Of a stretch of 64,000 bases of DNA, positions 23,310 to 37,200 are shown piece after piece; positions within the stretch are counted from its first letter, which is position 1, and each line of letters opens with the position of its first letter. The stretch lies in contig CAJNOI010000049.1 of NCBI GenBank assembly GCA_905250115.1, forward strand, positions 192,617 to 256,616. Direction: 5' to 3'. Origin of the DNA: Adineta steineri. Its lineage: Eukaryota; Rotifera; Eurotatoria; Adinetida; Adinetidae. Under the pieces are notes generated by a model. That model did not search any database and was not told the DNA's origin. It saw nothing but the letters and a program-made list of their open reading frames with translations. Both the position numbers and the translations under genes were made by a program.

Positions 23310-25828
23310 ATGTTATTTGAAGATCTGCCATCAGAATTATTATTTGAAATATTTTCTTATCTTCACCCATCAGATCTTTATATATCATTTATTCCATTAT
23401 CAAATACTCGTCTATCATATATAATATCTCATATTGATTTTTCTCTTGATTTAACTTATACATCATTTTATCGTTTTTACCATATTTTAACATATTGTTC
23501 GCCATCACAAATTATTTTTCTTCGTTTAACGAATCAATATTCACATGGTTTATTAATATCAGAATTTTTTACATCGAATTTTTTTCATTCGAAAAATTTT
23601 ATTCGATTACGTTCATTACATTTGGATGATATTATTGGAAATGAAATTGATTGTCTACCACCTAATCTTGAAAAATTATATATTAAATTTCATAAAAAAG
23701 CTAAATATGCAGCTAAATTTTATCAAATTGCATTACAATCAACATCATTAAAACAATGTTATCTTATTGGTGGTTATGCATTTGATAGTAAAACATGTTC
23801 TCATATATCATCAACAACTATCGAGATACTTCATATGGCTATTAAAAGTTTTCCAAATGATTTATTAGTTTTACTTCAAGCTTTACCATGTTTAACTAAA
23901 CTTAAAAGTAAGAAGATTTTACTGATACTTTTTATTTAATAATAAATAAAATTATTTTTAGCTCGTATCTATACTCAATTATCAACAAATCAATTTCCTG
24001 TAATATTATCATCTCCATTAACTCATCTAAATATTGACCTACAAGGTAGTGGAATTAGTTTAGTTATGCTTGATACCCAATTACTTTCTCATCTATCTCA
24101 AATACAATCATTAATTTATCATTCTTATGGAAAATCAAATGACGATATGAATCATTTAATAAAATTATCTTGTAAACTTAAACATATTCAATTTATTCAA
24201 AAAGGTTTATCTATCAATACTGATATTACACAATATAGTTTTAATAATGATCTTGTCACTGCTATACAAGAAGCAACTAGTAATAAAAATTCACGTCGAT
24301 CATTAACTATACATACTATACCATATCCAGATAAAATGCTGCAATTACCATTTGTACTATGGAATACAGTACATAATCCAAATGATAATGGTAAATAAAA
24401 AGGCAGGAGGGGATCTAGGATTTTGGAAGGGGCGGGGCGATACCTGAGGAGGGGGGGGGGGCGATTTTGGCTGAAAACTATTTTTTGAATCCAATCAAAG
24501 TAGTATGAGTCTATTTTTTCTTTCAGTTTTGCTGTAAAAAATCGAAAAACATTTCTGAAGGGAGGGGGGAGTGATGGGGGCGATTGCTTCCCTAAATCCG
24601 CCACTGTAAAAAGGCTATGCATGTCATTTTTTTCTTAAAGAATTTCAGAAAACTATCGTTTCCAAGAGAAGATAGAGAAATCAATATTAAATGCATGTAG
24701 TTCAAAACCCTTGTATAGAAAATTAACACTTAAATTCATCGCGCATAGATATTTCTTTGTATAAAATTTTCGACGTTTATTCTATTATTAACTACAATTT
24801 TAAAGTATTTTGTTGAGAAAATACTTAGTTATTTGTTTTTCTGTTAAATGTCAGTTAAACATGTATTTCAATTCATGCTCAATCAGTATACTTTGTTAAC
24901 TTAGCATATATGTCATATCAACCTTACTAACATTTTATTTTATAAAAAGAAAAAAACACTTACTCTTCAGCATGAAATACTTCTGAAGTTCTCTTTTTAA
25001 TAAATGTCAAAGCTAATTTACTCATTATAAAATGTTTTGAAAACTAAAAACAAAGATCTCTAAACATACTTATGATAATCAGTAGTATGTTTACTAATTC
25101 TTCCTAATTACGTTTTCGTGAATACTATTTATAAATGACTATGTCTAGGACCTCGATATATATTGTAATTATTATTGTTAAAAATAAAATATAGAACCTT
25201 ATTTTCTATTCTAATTTACGTTCTTTTAGAAATTTATGATCGTGTTGAACGTGTTCGAATTAATCTATCTGAATGTTCAATTACACCAAATTTTCCTCTT
25301 TGTCGTCATGTTAAATATTTAACATTAATATCAAATAATGAATCTAGTAATTATATTATATCACCAACTCTTCTTTCATCACTTGTTAGTCTCTCATCAA
25401 TTCGTCATTTAATAATTAATACTCAAACAACATTATTTCATTTTAATCAATTATTTTCTTTAATGTCTCTTCATTCACTTGATATAGCTTGGTCACAACT
25501 ACGTCCTTATTTTTCTTTAACAAATATTAAAATTCTTTCTCTTATTAGTGAATGTGTATCATGGAAAGAAATTCAATATTTAATACAATATTTAATACCT
25601 GAATTAGAACATTTACAAATGAATGTTACAACAAGTGATGAATGTCGTGAAATTCTAAATATATTATTATCACCTAATTATAAAAATAATTTAATATCAA
25701 TTAAAATTTGTATATGTCAAACATTATCAGATCAAATAAAACAAGATCTTGAACCCATACTTTTATCTTCACAATGGATTAAAGTTAAATGGCGAATGGA
25801 TAATTGGTATCTATATATTTGGAAATAA
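23310..25828 (+). CDS. F-box protein with degenerate leucine-rich C-terminal region
   Basis: Exons 23310-23907, 23962-24390 and 25230-25828 encode about 541 residues. Residues 3-45 form an F-box (FEDLPSELLFEIFSYLHPSD), the Skp1-binding module of SCF ubiquitin ligases. The rest is Leu/Ile/Ser-rich with irregular leucine-rich-type repeats (RLRSLHLDDI, CRHVKYLTLISN, LTNIKILSLISE), presumably the substrate-binding part. No trans-partner is evident. Intron 2 is about 840 bp against about 54 bp for intron 1, because a hAT-type MITE sits inside it (separate entry). Both splice junctions flanking that intron keep frame (G|AA). Expanded F-box/LRR families are common in bdelloids, so this is probably one paralogue of many. 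Confidence 0.8.
24396..24614. mobile_element. hAT-superfamily MITE with 8-bp target duplication
   Basis: The element at 24404-24606 (203 bp) begins CAGGAGGGGATCTAGG and ends CCTAAATCCGCCACTG. The termini are imperfect inverted repeats, about 13 of 17 positions matching. It is flanked by perfect 8-bp direct repeats TAAAAAGG (24396-24403 and 24607-24614), the target-site signature of hAT transposons. The interior is G-rich near both ends (a G12 run at 24449-24461) and holds no transposase, so it is non-autonomous. It lies in intron 2 of the F-box gene, just after the donor. Confidence 0.85.
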
Positions 25829-26891
25829 AATATTCAATTTTCTCTTATTTGTTTTCTTCTTCTTCTTGTAATTATACAATTTTGTTAATAATGTTATTTA
25901 TATAGAATAAATTATAGACAATCAAATTAAATTGAAAATATTTACTATATACAGTTAATCACGTGAAAAAAAATTTATTATTCAATTAAAAATTGTCCTT
26001 GAGTCATTTTAAACAAAAACGTTGAACTGTGATACGAATTTATCATACATAATAGATGTGCACTCATTATATTTATATGTAACACATGATAAATAATAAA
26101 AAGTGATATGAAAAAAATCATTATATATTTATCGACGAGAGATAAAAGTATTTCCAGTGCGAAATTATTAGATCACACTTGATACTACGTTCATAAAAAG
26201 AAGATATTTATACTTGTGAGATCGTTGATCTAATATTTCTTGGTTTTTAATGAAAGTAACATGTCAAAAGGATTATATAAGATTTTAAATTTAAAAATTA
26301 ATCTAAAACTCTATTATCTATAGAATAAATCTTGACCCATTGAACCCAATTATCTATATTTATGCACTTAGCATTCTATTCTTCGTCATAGTACATCTCT
26401 AAACATTCGTTCTAAGTAATCGTCACACATTTGTTGTGCGTCCATTTGCACTTGATAGTATTCATTTATATTATTCAATTGCATGTAAATCAAATCTGTT
26501 TTTTTATTATGACAACACGCATATTTTTGGTTTTATTTTTTCTGCATTGGATAACCTCTAGAGGAGTTATTGTATCACAATCATAGTCACATCATCTTCT
26601 GTTTCATTAATAATAAATATCCATACGCTGACTTATTTTTCTATCCTTATTAATTGTGAACATGACATTTTCTGTTTCGTATAATACTCTTATTATTTTA
26701 ATAAAGAATAATATTTATCGACGTAAAAGATAAAAATTAACTTAAACTAACCTAATTTTCTTATTAATAGACATAGTCGTAATTTTTCTTGGAAAATACG
26801 ATTTTTTTTATTAGACAAACAATTAGATCAATATAAAAATAGAATTTTTATTTATTAAAACAAAATACTAATAATTCTTTTCACTGGTTTA
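25829..26891. other. Intergenic region between convergent genes
   Basis: AT-rich 3' flanks of the F-box gene (+) and the receptor gene (-). No additional coding exon is recognised. Confidence 0.6.
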
Positions 26892-29840
26892 TTAATTATA
26901 AAAGATTTGTCGTCGATTATCTCTTTTTAATAATCGATTGAATGTTCTTCGAAAATGTTTATTTGATAATGCATATAAAAATGGATTAATTGTTGAATTA
27001 ACATAACCAAGCCAAATAGTTGCTGTTACAACTCGTTCTGATACACATGAACCACAAAAAGCAACAACCATATATATAATAAAATATGGTAGAAAACAAC
27101 ATGTAAAACCAAATACAATTGCAAATAATTGTCGAAATGCTTTTTCTTGTTGATTCCATACAGTTGCTTGTTTAACTTTATTTGTTAATAGATAAGGTGA
27201 ACTTTGAGAATTTGAACGTGTTATAGAATTTGTTGTAACTGTATTTTTTGTTTTACTATAAGATAATATAGGTAATGGTTGTTTTCGATTGATCAATGAT
27301 GGAGCAATTGATGATGACGATGATGATGATAATCTTCGTGCTGTTTTATATGATTCACTATTTGAAGTTGCATTACTATTTACAAAATGATTGGAATGTA
27401 TTGTAATTGCTGATGTTGCTGCTGAACAACAATGACATAAATTAAATATATTCATTGTTGTTGGTGGTGTTGATGATGATAATTTTAATGAATCTAATAA
27501 TGAACAACGATGACATGGTACTGTTGTATTGTGATATGATGTTTGATAACAAGAATTTTTATAACTTAATGATGGATTAGATAAATTACGTTTAATTTTT
27601 TGTTTATTTGAATAGATTTTATTTGATTTATGATCATTTGTATGTTTTGAAGAACATTCATTTGTATGATTACGATGAGAAATAGGTGAATTATATTTAA
27701 ATGTTGATAAAATTATCGGTGATGTTTGTGTAAAGGAATTATGACAATGATCACGACGATGTGCAAACCATGTTAATTCATCCTAATTTATAAAAAAAGA
27801 AAAGAAAATATTTTTAAATGTATATATATATATATAAATTACTTGTGTACAATGATTGTTATCAATATATGAATAAGCACGTTTTAATGATAATTTTCGA
27901 TCACCAGAAAGTTGTTTCGATACAGCAGGACGAAATTTTTTTGCTTTAAAATTAATACGTAAAACTGATTCATTATTAAGTACTGGAGATTTTGGTATAA
28001 CTAAACTATCATTTTCTGTATAATGTATTGTTGATGAACATAATTGTCGATCACTATCGCATAATGTTACTGTTACTGGTGAACGTGAATGATTACTTGT
28101 TTGATTTAATTTACGAGTATATAAACTATGATTATGATTATTATTGTTATTCGTCGTAGTTATTGATTCATTTAATTTATTTGAATGTCTTTGTAAAAGA
28201 ACACTTCTATAACGACGTTTTATTTCATAATAAATACGACCATTTAATGATATTAAGACAAGAAGTGGTAGATAGAAATTAATAATAGCTGTAGATACTT
28301 TAAATACTTTTGAATGTGTATACTCAGGTTCACATTTACCATCCTAACAAAAAAGATTAAATATTATATTTAAAAAAGAAGAATTTTAAATCAATTTATA
28401 CTTCAATTTGACGTATGCCATTATTAAAATGATGCCAACCAAATATTGGTATAATCCATAGAAGAGATAAACCCCAAGCAAAACCAATTAATAATAAAGC
28501 TCGTGTTCGCGTTCGTTTACCAAGATATTGAAGTGGTGATGTTATAGACCAATAACGATCTAAACTTAATGTTAATAGATTAAATATAGATGCTGTTGAT
28601 GCGATAAAATCAACTGATATCCAAATTTGACAAAGAATAAGACCTAAACACAAATAAAAAGACTTTATTTTAATAATTCATATAGTCATTTACAATCTAT
28701 TTAACTTGTTTACGTTCTATTTAGATATTTATAGAATCTAATCGAAGGTCATTACATTATGACGATTTCTTTTCTTCTTATTCATGATCTACAAATGACA
28801 GATGTGGCCAAAAACAGAATTCATGTTTCGGCAAGAGACTTTTAGGAGTGTACCTGACACGTTCTACTTTATTTTATTCTTTAATATGTTACATTCTAGG
28901 GAAAAAATATCTCAATATCTACTGTATAGATATATATATATCATGTATTGCTTAACGCATATCATTAATTAAAGTAATAACTTATAAATTATACCATATT
29001 ATTAGTTTACCCTTGATAATAAATTATTAATAACTCATTCATCTTCTTTTCTTTGTATTTAAGAAGCCAGTGCAAATGATTCGTACTTTTAGAAAGGTTT
29101 CTCTTTTACTATATTATTTAATTCACTTTCATATGAATCTTTTCATGTCTAACATAATAGATAAATATATCTTTTTCAAAGAAAAATCTTACTCATATTC
29201 CATTTTTCTGTAATAGCATATATACCAGCAATTGGCATAACAAAACAACCAACTATAAGATCAGCAGTAGCAAGACTCAAAATAAATAAATTTCCAACCT
29301 AAACAAAAAATGTATAGAATTATTATTTTGATATATTTAAATAAGATTGTTATTATTTTAATATCAAAATAACTAAAAACTATTTTTAACATAATAGCAT
29401 TAGATTAATTTGATTATCGAATAATATCTAGTATTCATAAATCAATAGTCTGAATCTCATTAACTAAATCCTTTGTTTTTCTTTTTCAACTCTAAAACAT
29501 ATCAAGGTATATCTATATATTCTGCTAATTAGTTGTATGACATGAAATTTTTCCTAATACTTACTGTTCGCATACGACGAAAAGTAATAAGTACAAGTAG
29601 ATTACCCACTATTGTTAAAAAACAAAGAAGAGCGCAAACAAAACCAAAAATAATTGTGTATGTTAATGATGTCAATGCAAAATCATATGTCAAATGACTT
29701 GTACTATCATTTGTTACATTGTTTAGACCAGCTTCTATCATACTCTCAATAGTAAGTAGAAGAGTATCTGAATTAACATCAGAATATATATTCTGATGTT
29801 GATCTTCAGTCGATGGAGATGATTCGTTCGTCTCGTTCAT
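26892..29840 (-). CDS. Histamine-H1-like biogenic-amine GPCR
   Basis: Exons are 29840-29565, 29298-29193, 28643-28402, 28343-27843 and 27782-26892; together they encode 671 residues. This is a class A receptor with an N-glycosylated extracellular N-terminus. TM1 contains VGNLLVLITFRRMRT, TM2 NLFILSLATADLIVG, and TM3 has the amine-anchoring Asp and the DRY motif (VDFIASTASIFNLLTLSLDR). TM5 is STAIINFYLPLLVL, and TM7 is TIWLGYVNSTINPFLYAL with NPxxY. The TM3, TM5 and TM7 wording is closest to vertebrate H1 receptors, including the Thr/Asn pair in TM5. Oddly, the TM6 toggle Trp (CWxP) is Phe (CFLP). Intracellular loop 3 is very long (over 300 residues, Ser/Asn/His-rich), and the C-tail is short. 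Histamine is the best guess for the ligand. Another amine cannot be excluded. Confidence 0.9.
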
Positions 29841-32323
29841 GGATAAAAATAGATAAAATAGCCAAAGATGAAATAATTTAAACTAACTCATTTCCGTTTG
29901 TCTATTGAATAAGTACTGCAATCTGATGATGACATTGTTCCTTTTATGTCAGTGTCATCAAAAGTATTTAGAGAGAAAGAGAATAAAACGAGAGAATGAG
30001 CACAAACTTGTCTTGTTTGTTGAACGAGAAAAATAATGAGAATAATAGAAGAAAGAGAACTATAGGAAAAAAGTAAGAGAAAGCAATGATAGAGAAGACA
30101 AAATAACGTTGAAATTACTTTCTATATGATAATATCGCTCATCAATAAATTTTGTTTTGCTATTTCTATATAAAATTTGGGAAAGAAAATATAATTTTTT
30201 TCATTTTTGAATTATAATGTTTCTGTAACTCGGCAACACTCGATGTCAATTGTAAAATTTTCAAAAAAAAAATTATTATATAAAATGATATAATATAATT
30301 TTAGAGTAAATATAAAATTATTAGGTTGGTTTGAATTATATTTTTCAAGATTATTAACGAGTAGACAGATTTCTAGACATTCTTATATGGCTACTATTTT
30401 TCTTTTGTATACCTTTTAATCAATTTTCTTTGGAGTATATAATCGATAATTATTGATTAGTAAAATATCCTTACAATTAAGTGATCATTCAGAAATTTTC
30501 TCGATCAATCATCTTGAGAGTGTGGGCATAGAAGGAACTCATACCCTGATTAAATTCATTGATAATTAGATTTATCAAAATATCATTCATATCTTCTACA
30601 TAGACAAAACACGCGAAAAATTTGATTTGTATTCATACAAGTATCTGTTATATGAATAAAGCTGCAGAAATTAGAGAATAAAAATATACAGAAGACCAAA
30701 TTGTCTTTATGAACATTATTTTTATCGAAATATTAATTTCTAATTAAATAAATCACGCATTTTAGGCTTAAATATATTATAAACAAAATAATGTCGCAAT
30801 TTACTTTTTTTTTGAATAATTTTTTTGTTTTGAAAAAGAAGAAGATTAGTTACTCTTATAGAATTTTGTAAAATTAAAACGAGAAAAACTACTTTATAAT
30901 TAATCTTACTTTTTGCGCTGCAACATATTTATTGTGTAAGGAAACTTTCGATAGTAATATATAATAAGATAATCTTCTTATTATTTTTTTTTAGATACAA
31001 ATTAAAGAGTACGACTGCTATATTTCTAACAAAAGTTAAAAGCCTAATAAAAAATAATGTACGTTATTGAGAAGATTATTTTCGGACTCTTTAACATAAA
31101 AATATGTAAGATTTGTTCAATATACGATTTTTTTAAACAGTCTATTCATCCGATAAATTGCGTACATTATGAGGCAACTATTCTGATTACTAATCACTTA
31201 TTGGGAAGATTTTACTTCTCCATCAATTGAATATTTGAACAATTTAAGATAGATTTCATTCTTACAAATCATTGATTCTAATATAAATTATTCAATAAAC
31301 ACTTTTTCAAAAAGAAAATTCTTGTATTTTTCTCTTAATTTACCACCTATTAATGAAGTAGTATTTTGTTTTTTATAGTGGTTTCTCTTTTTTCACACTT
31401 ATAAAGATTTCTATTATTTGATATATTCTATTTTCCCATAGGAATATGCGTCAATTAATTTGACTGAAACAATACAGGAAATATTAACGATGAAAACAAC
31501 AAGTCATAGTGACCCCTGTATATACATAATCTCACATGTATTTTTGAAAAGGCTTATTGACATGTTATGACATTTCGGTTTAAAGAAAATTAAAAATTTA
31601 GCTTTTTTTGGTCTTAATCGAATAATTGATTAACCGGTTGGCTACCAGCTTAGTTTTTCCGATAGAACTTTATGCAAAACGTTTCAAATGTTGAAATACT
31701 TATTCTTTTTATTTATTCTTAAAAGTTTTGTAAAATATAGAAATCTTTATAACAATCATCGAAGCATAGGCCTACATCCATGTCTGTGCGCACTGATAAC
31801 CTAAAAATACACCTATTCTTCTCTGACGTCTCACGTTCTTGCTACAGATGACCTATTTTCTGGTAGATATTAAATGTATGTCTGTAGCTGGAATTGAAGA
31901 GTGACAATGTCTTGCAGTTAATCTAAGTAGTATAGTTACTGACGAAAGTCTATCCCTCGTTGCTCCTTTTTGATTAACATACTTCTGGATAACATCTCGA
32001 ATTGTTTCTAAGAGAAAATCAACTAATTGTATCGCATGGTTTGGCGTCATTTTTTGACAATATAAATGCATTGAATATTGTTATATTTAGTAACTGAAAG
32101 AAATTATTTAATAGATTTTCTAACTGATTCAGAGTAGCTCATTTGCATATTAGATTGATCGATACGTAAAAAAACATTACGTGAGAAATACAAATAGAAA
32201 AACGTAGAACGTTTCCGAGCGTGTTTACAATTTGCACAAGTATCATCGCTAATAATCAAGTATCTTATATGATACACCCGTAGCCAATCGGTTAACATTA
32301 TCTAATTAAATTCTATTACTCTT
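29841..32323. other. Intergenic region
   Basis: This long AT-rich stretch lies downstream of the GPCR relic's last recognisable exon. It was searched on the minus strand for TM2-TM7-like exons and none was seen. Two short minus-strand frames (32298-32104 and 32071-31853) are open for about 64 and 72 codons and look modestly protein-like, but match nothing I recognise. Confidence 0.5.
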
Positions 32324-32350
32324 TTAGGAAAAAAAAACAATAATGATTAC

Positions 32351-34253
32351 CGTTCGTAAGTTGCGATTAGTTCGTAATGCATAAATAACAATTGCATTGC
32401 CAAGAACAGTAACCAACGAAAGACTAAACATAGCCATAGCAAGAAAAATAATATGAGCCATTGATGGAGCATTTATAAAATCATTGATGAATGTATTATT
32501 ATTTTCATTCATTTCATCAGGAATGTACCTAACATATACAAAAATAAAGTAATCATTAACATTTAAAAGAGAAAGTTGTTCAATAAACAATTCTATTCTT
32601 TATTTATTTAAATGTAATGTATAGAAACTTCTCTAATACCTGTGGTTTTTGATTATTAACATGAATTTATTCAATTTAAAATTATGAGCTTACATATGCG
32701 TATTTTAATGTCTTTTATAATTATAATTTTCGTAGAGACATTAAAAATAAATAATAATTATTTCTATATGCCTGGTCTAATTAAGTATGTCTCATTATTA
32801 TACAAAAACACAGCACCTAAAAAAATCAAGTAATGAGTTAGAAAATTATTCCACCTCCGCAAAATTTGCTATTAATTGTTTACAGACGCCCATAACATTT
32901 TCATGCTATTTTAATGTATTATTTAAAGTAAATTAATTGAAATATAATAAATTAAAACTTGTTTCACATGGTTTATTAATTCTATGTCAATACATTTTAC
33001 CTAGAACAAAGCTTATATAAGTTTTACTCATTGTATTCCATTTAAAAGATAAAACAGAATAAAAGTGTAAATAAATTTATAATTACATATATTTCTTTTG
33101 TACCAAATTCCAATACACTATTCTTTTTGAACCTATTGACAGTTTAGAAAGAAAATGCTCTAATTTCTATGAGAAAATAATATACGATACTATCTCATGA
33201 TATATTTCTATTCTCGTAAAAACTTAAGAAGAAAATAGCATAATTGATTGAAATAGTGGGTATGATATATTTATTTATTCTCTTTCTACCCTTTCATCTT
33301 CAAATATTTATATTACTTTAATAGCAACTTTGGAAGAAAAAAAGAATGCAAATTGAGTTTTTATTATCGTTTTCTTTTAAGATTGCATATTTATATAGAT
33401 ACATAAATAATAAATAGATATAGTCTATTTTTATAATTATTTTATATTCAAATGTTTTTTCTTACGACGAAATAGAAATAACAAAATTCTGATTGCTCAA
33501 TTCCAAAGTACATTTGTAGATCAAAAAACTATACATTAATTTATTTGCAATTGTAATAGTAAAATAGTTTTTAATGAAATTATCGTTACTCATCGGATGT
33601 TTATTGAACGTCTTTTCTCATTACTACTACTTTTATAAATGTAACAATAATGTTGAAAGAACACAGGCCTAAAATAATACATTACATGCGTTAGTAGAAA
33701 AAACAACAGATAACAAGCTGTCTATAAGTATACATTAGAAAATTAGTCATGCAATTATAACTTGTACATTCTTTCCTAAACGCATCTGGGCCTGTCCAGG
33801 TAAAACGTGATTCGGTCACGCTTTATTTGTTTTATAACGCATAAATGACTTAGTATCAAGAATTGAATACAGTTGCGATTTTAGACAAAGAGTTATGCGT
33901 TTTAACATGGAGCACTACAAAGTTGTCTGCAACGATGACGGAATTACCTACTTCCGTGGATGAGTCGATCTATTAAAATGTTCATAGATTGATACATTAG
34001 AATAATCTGGATTTAAACAAACAAGCGCTGAGATCATATTTTATTGATCTTTGTTCTCTTATGAATATAATTTAGAATGAAACTATACTTACAATGGGTA
34101 CTCATTGAATGTGACATTGATACCATTATAAAACTGGTTTCCATCTATTGTATTATCGTAAATCTCAGACGGAAGAAATAATGAAAATAATTGTGTACGA
34201 ATATCGATATTTGACGAAGAAAGATTGGGTACAGAAGGTGTTGTAGTTATCAT
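32351..34253 (-). pseudogene. Relic of a second class A GPCR (N-terminus and TM1 only)
   Basis: The main exon, 32528-32351, encodes an Asn-rich N-terminus and one clear TM1 (MAHIIFLAMAMFSLSLVTVL, then GNAIVIYALRTNRNLRT) ending at a good donor (gtaatc). An upstream exon at 34253-34094 starts with ATG and ends at donor gtaagt. Its ATG frame does not join the TM1 frame: the matching frame is open only from the last part of that exon. It may therefore be a 5' UTR exon, with translation starting at the internal Met of the TM1 exon, or it is frameshifted. No TM2-TM7 exons are found downstream. The intron after TM1 sits at the same place and phase as in the neighbouring H1-like receptor, suggesting shared ancestry. 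Confidence 0.6.
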
Positions 34254-37200
34254 TATTGTTGATTTGTCAAGATAAAATCAGTAAGTTATAAAAATATGTA
34301 TTTACATGTAAACATAATAACATTCTATTTTCTTGACATCGATAATCAGAAAAAGCCAATACAAGCTGTTGCTAACACTCCACTAATCGATCATAAATCA
34401 TTGTTATTGTTGTAATAGACATGATGCCATCTAAGTATATTAGAGAAAACAAAAAAAGGAAAAGGAAATTTATTTGTTACATTTCTCATTACTATTGTTT
34501 GAATAGAAATTGAACATTAAGCCGAAAAATTACTCATATTAAAACAAAATGATGTCTACTCGCAAAATGAATGATTCGTTTTTATTGATAGGAATCTTAA
34601 CTATGTTTGATTTTCTCTATTATTACGATAAAAACCACAAGAAAGGAAGAATACAGATCTGACTTGAACGATAATAAACTTTCTCATTAATCAATCCATC
34701 AATCATTTATGTTTCTCTTTTTTCTTGTTTCTCATGCATCGAAAATCCTGATAGTGATGATGATGATGATGTTCTATTTGTGAAGTTATAATGTGCCTGA
34801 CAGTTGTTTCCTTTTCTTAATAAAATATGTGATAATCTTGACTTTTGATCAAAAATTTTATATAAACGAAAAGGTTATATAGTACAATGAACACTTTTTC
34901 CCATAGTTTTGCGTAACTGGATTACTATATCCGTATAGAAAATAGTATTTTTTATTAGATTATTGAGATATTTTCCTATTTCTATAACGATAAAAAGTAA
35001 CAATGAATACTAACCAAAGATCTTATTCCATAAATCTTCCTATAGTAAGCACTTATCGATAGTATGATTAATGTTTACTCTAACAGAATTTGATTCCACA
35101 ATTAGAAAGTATGTCGGAAGCAAAAAAAAGAAATGTTATAAACAAACAAATTCTTATCATTATTTATATTGATCAAATCTCATAAATCACAAATAGAACA
35201 AAAGTATTACAACTATAAAATGATGATTTATAGTCATAGATTCTTACACATTATCATCTTATATTAATATGCATACTTAATTTATCACTTCAACTATCAA
35301 TATGAAAATAAGTTGATAGGAAAAGAAAAAGAAATCTATTTTCGTGATTAGTTTATATTAGATCAAGTATATGAATAGTAATATCTCGAATTCTTTTCAA
35401 TAGTAATCTATTCTATATTGATGAGAAACGAAACTGACAGCAAATAAATTAAATATTATCCTCAATATTGTTGTCAATGATGATTATAAACAAGAGATAT
35501 ATATTGTACTAGTTTATATTCTCTTTCTCGTAGAGAAGGGTCCAGTAAACATAAATCATCTGATTTCTTGCTTGATTGTGTGTCCACAGGGTTAAAAAAA
35601 CATCGAAGACCGACTTTTCGGAAAAGATATTTCTTGAGGTATTTTGATGCTGGGAATTCAAATGTGCGCCTCATTTGCTCAGACTATTGAAGGGAGGAGG
35701 GGTGTCAAATGGGAGAAGTGACATGGACTGATAGAAACCGAATTTTTGGGTAATGCAATTTTATGGGTATTCAAATATTTCGCTGCTTGTAGTGTAGAGT
35801 GTGGTGATCATACACTACTGCCTTACTTGCGTATAAGATTACTAACATCTTAGTTATTCATTAAAGGCTACGTCGACAAGTCACTAATGCCAACAGCTTA
35901 AATATATTTTAACCTGCGTTTACCATCGAGTAGAATGCGAGTATGTGCTAAGAGTAAGAAACAACAGAGAAGAACAAGATTTTCAATTGTTTTTCCAGTA
36001 AATGTGAAGAGGATGCATTTTTATGAGAAAGAGCTAAGCGAGTCCTCGGACGTGCGTTACTTGTGTAATATAGGAAACTTACTTTGTACAAATACGGAAT
36101 CAATAATTATTATTTTTTTTACGATGAAATAAAAGATATTATATATTAAAACTCAAGAATAACTTAAAATGACGTTATCTCTATAAAATATTCAAAGAAA
36201 AAACACACAGGTTATTTTATATTATGTAGATAGAAGAAGTTATTATTCTATCTCCTTCTTCACCAGATTATTTAACCCTTGTCTCAAGTATTTTCTTCAG
36301 TTCTACCCTTTTTATCCACGTTTATCTAAAAGAAAAAATAATTCTATATTTTTTCCGACACACATATAATTGTTTAAAGTTCTATAATAATTTAACAACA
36401 AAAATTTTTACATCTATGACGCGAGAAAAATTAATTACATAATGAGCATAACATTCAAATCATTAAAAATGTCGGTCATCTTTGAAATTTTTGAAGTACA
36501 TCAAATTCAAACCAAAATAAAAATGAAAGCACATCAGTAATTATCTATTTAATTAATTTGAAACATTTTTTTCATGCACATGAGCACTACAAAGATTATT
36601 TCATATTTCTAATGTAGTTTTTTTTAGTAGCGTAATTAAAGTGTTTATTTACTATAAGAATTAATATATTAAATAATGAAGAAAAAGTAAATGTCAATTG
36701 TAATACTATTGACATTTATCTTCTATGTAACATTTTTTAAATGGAAGTTATTATTAAAATATTTTCAAGTAGTCTTACAAGTTCTTTTTATAGAATATGC
36801 GGATGAAGATTTATGAAGTAGTTTTTATCTGACAGGAGTAGTAAGTATATTCTTCAGACAATGGAAATTCATTCTATAATTGATTATTAATGATAATTTA
36901 TTCATAAATATTATACATATATGTTATTTTATTTATAAGATGACGACGGTGAATACAGATGAATAGATTTTTTTTCCATCTGATATTAACTCAATTGCTA
37001 TCTTTAATCAATGAGATTTAGTAATAAAAGAGTAGACAAAGTAAAAATATACATGGTATGTTTGAAATTCTCTCTTCAGTTTAAATCTAGATAAAGTCAT
37101 GAAATTATCAAACAAGACCACTTCAAACAATCTTTTTTTGTGTAATAATTATATTTGTTAATAGCTATGGACTTTATCATGTTTCTCTCTTGTCATTCAT

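Noticed and set aside
24197..24622. 141-codon minus-strand frame over the F-box intron
   Set aside because: It runs antisense through exon 2 and the hAT MITE; the proline-rich part is the G-rich MITE end.
31853..32298. Two minus-strand frames of 72 and 64 codons beside the GPCR relic, considered as missing TM exons
   Set aside because: They are not hydrophobic enough for GPCR helices and carry none of the class A motifs.
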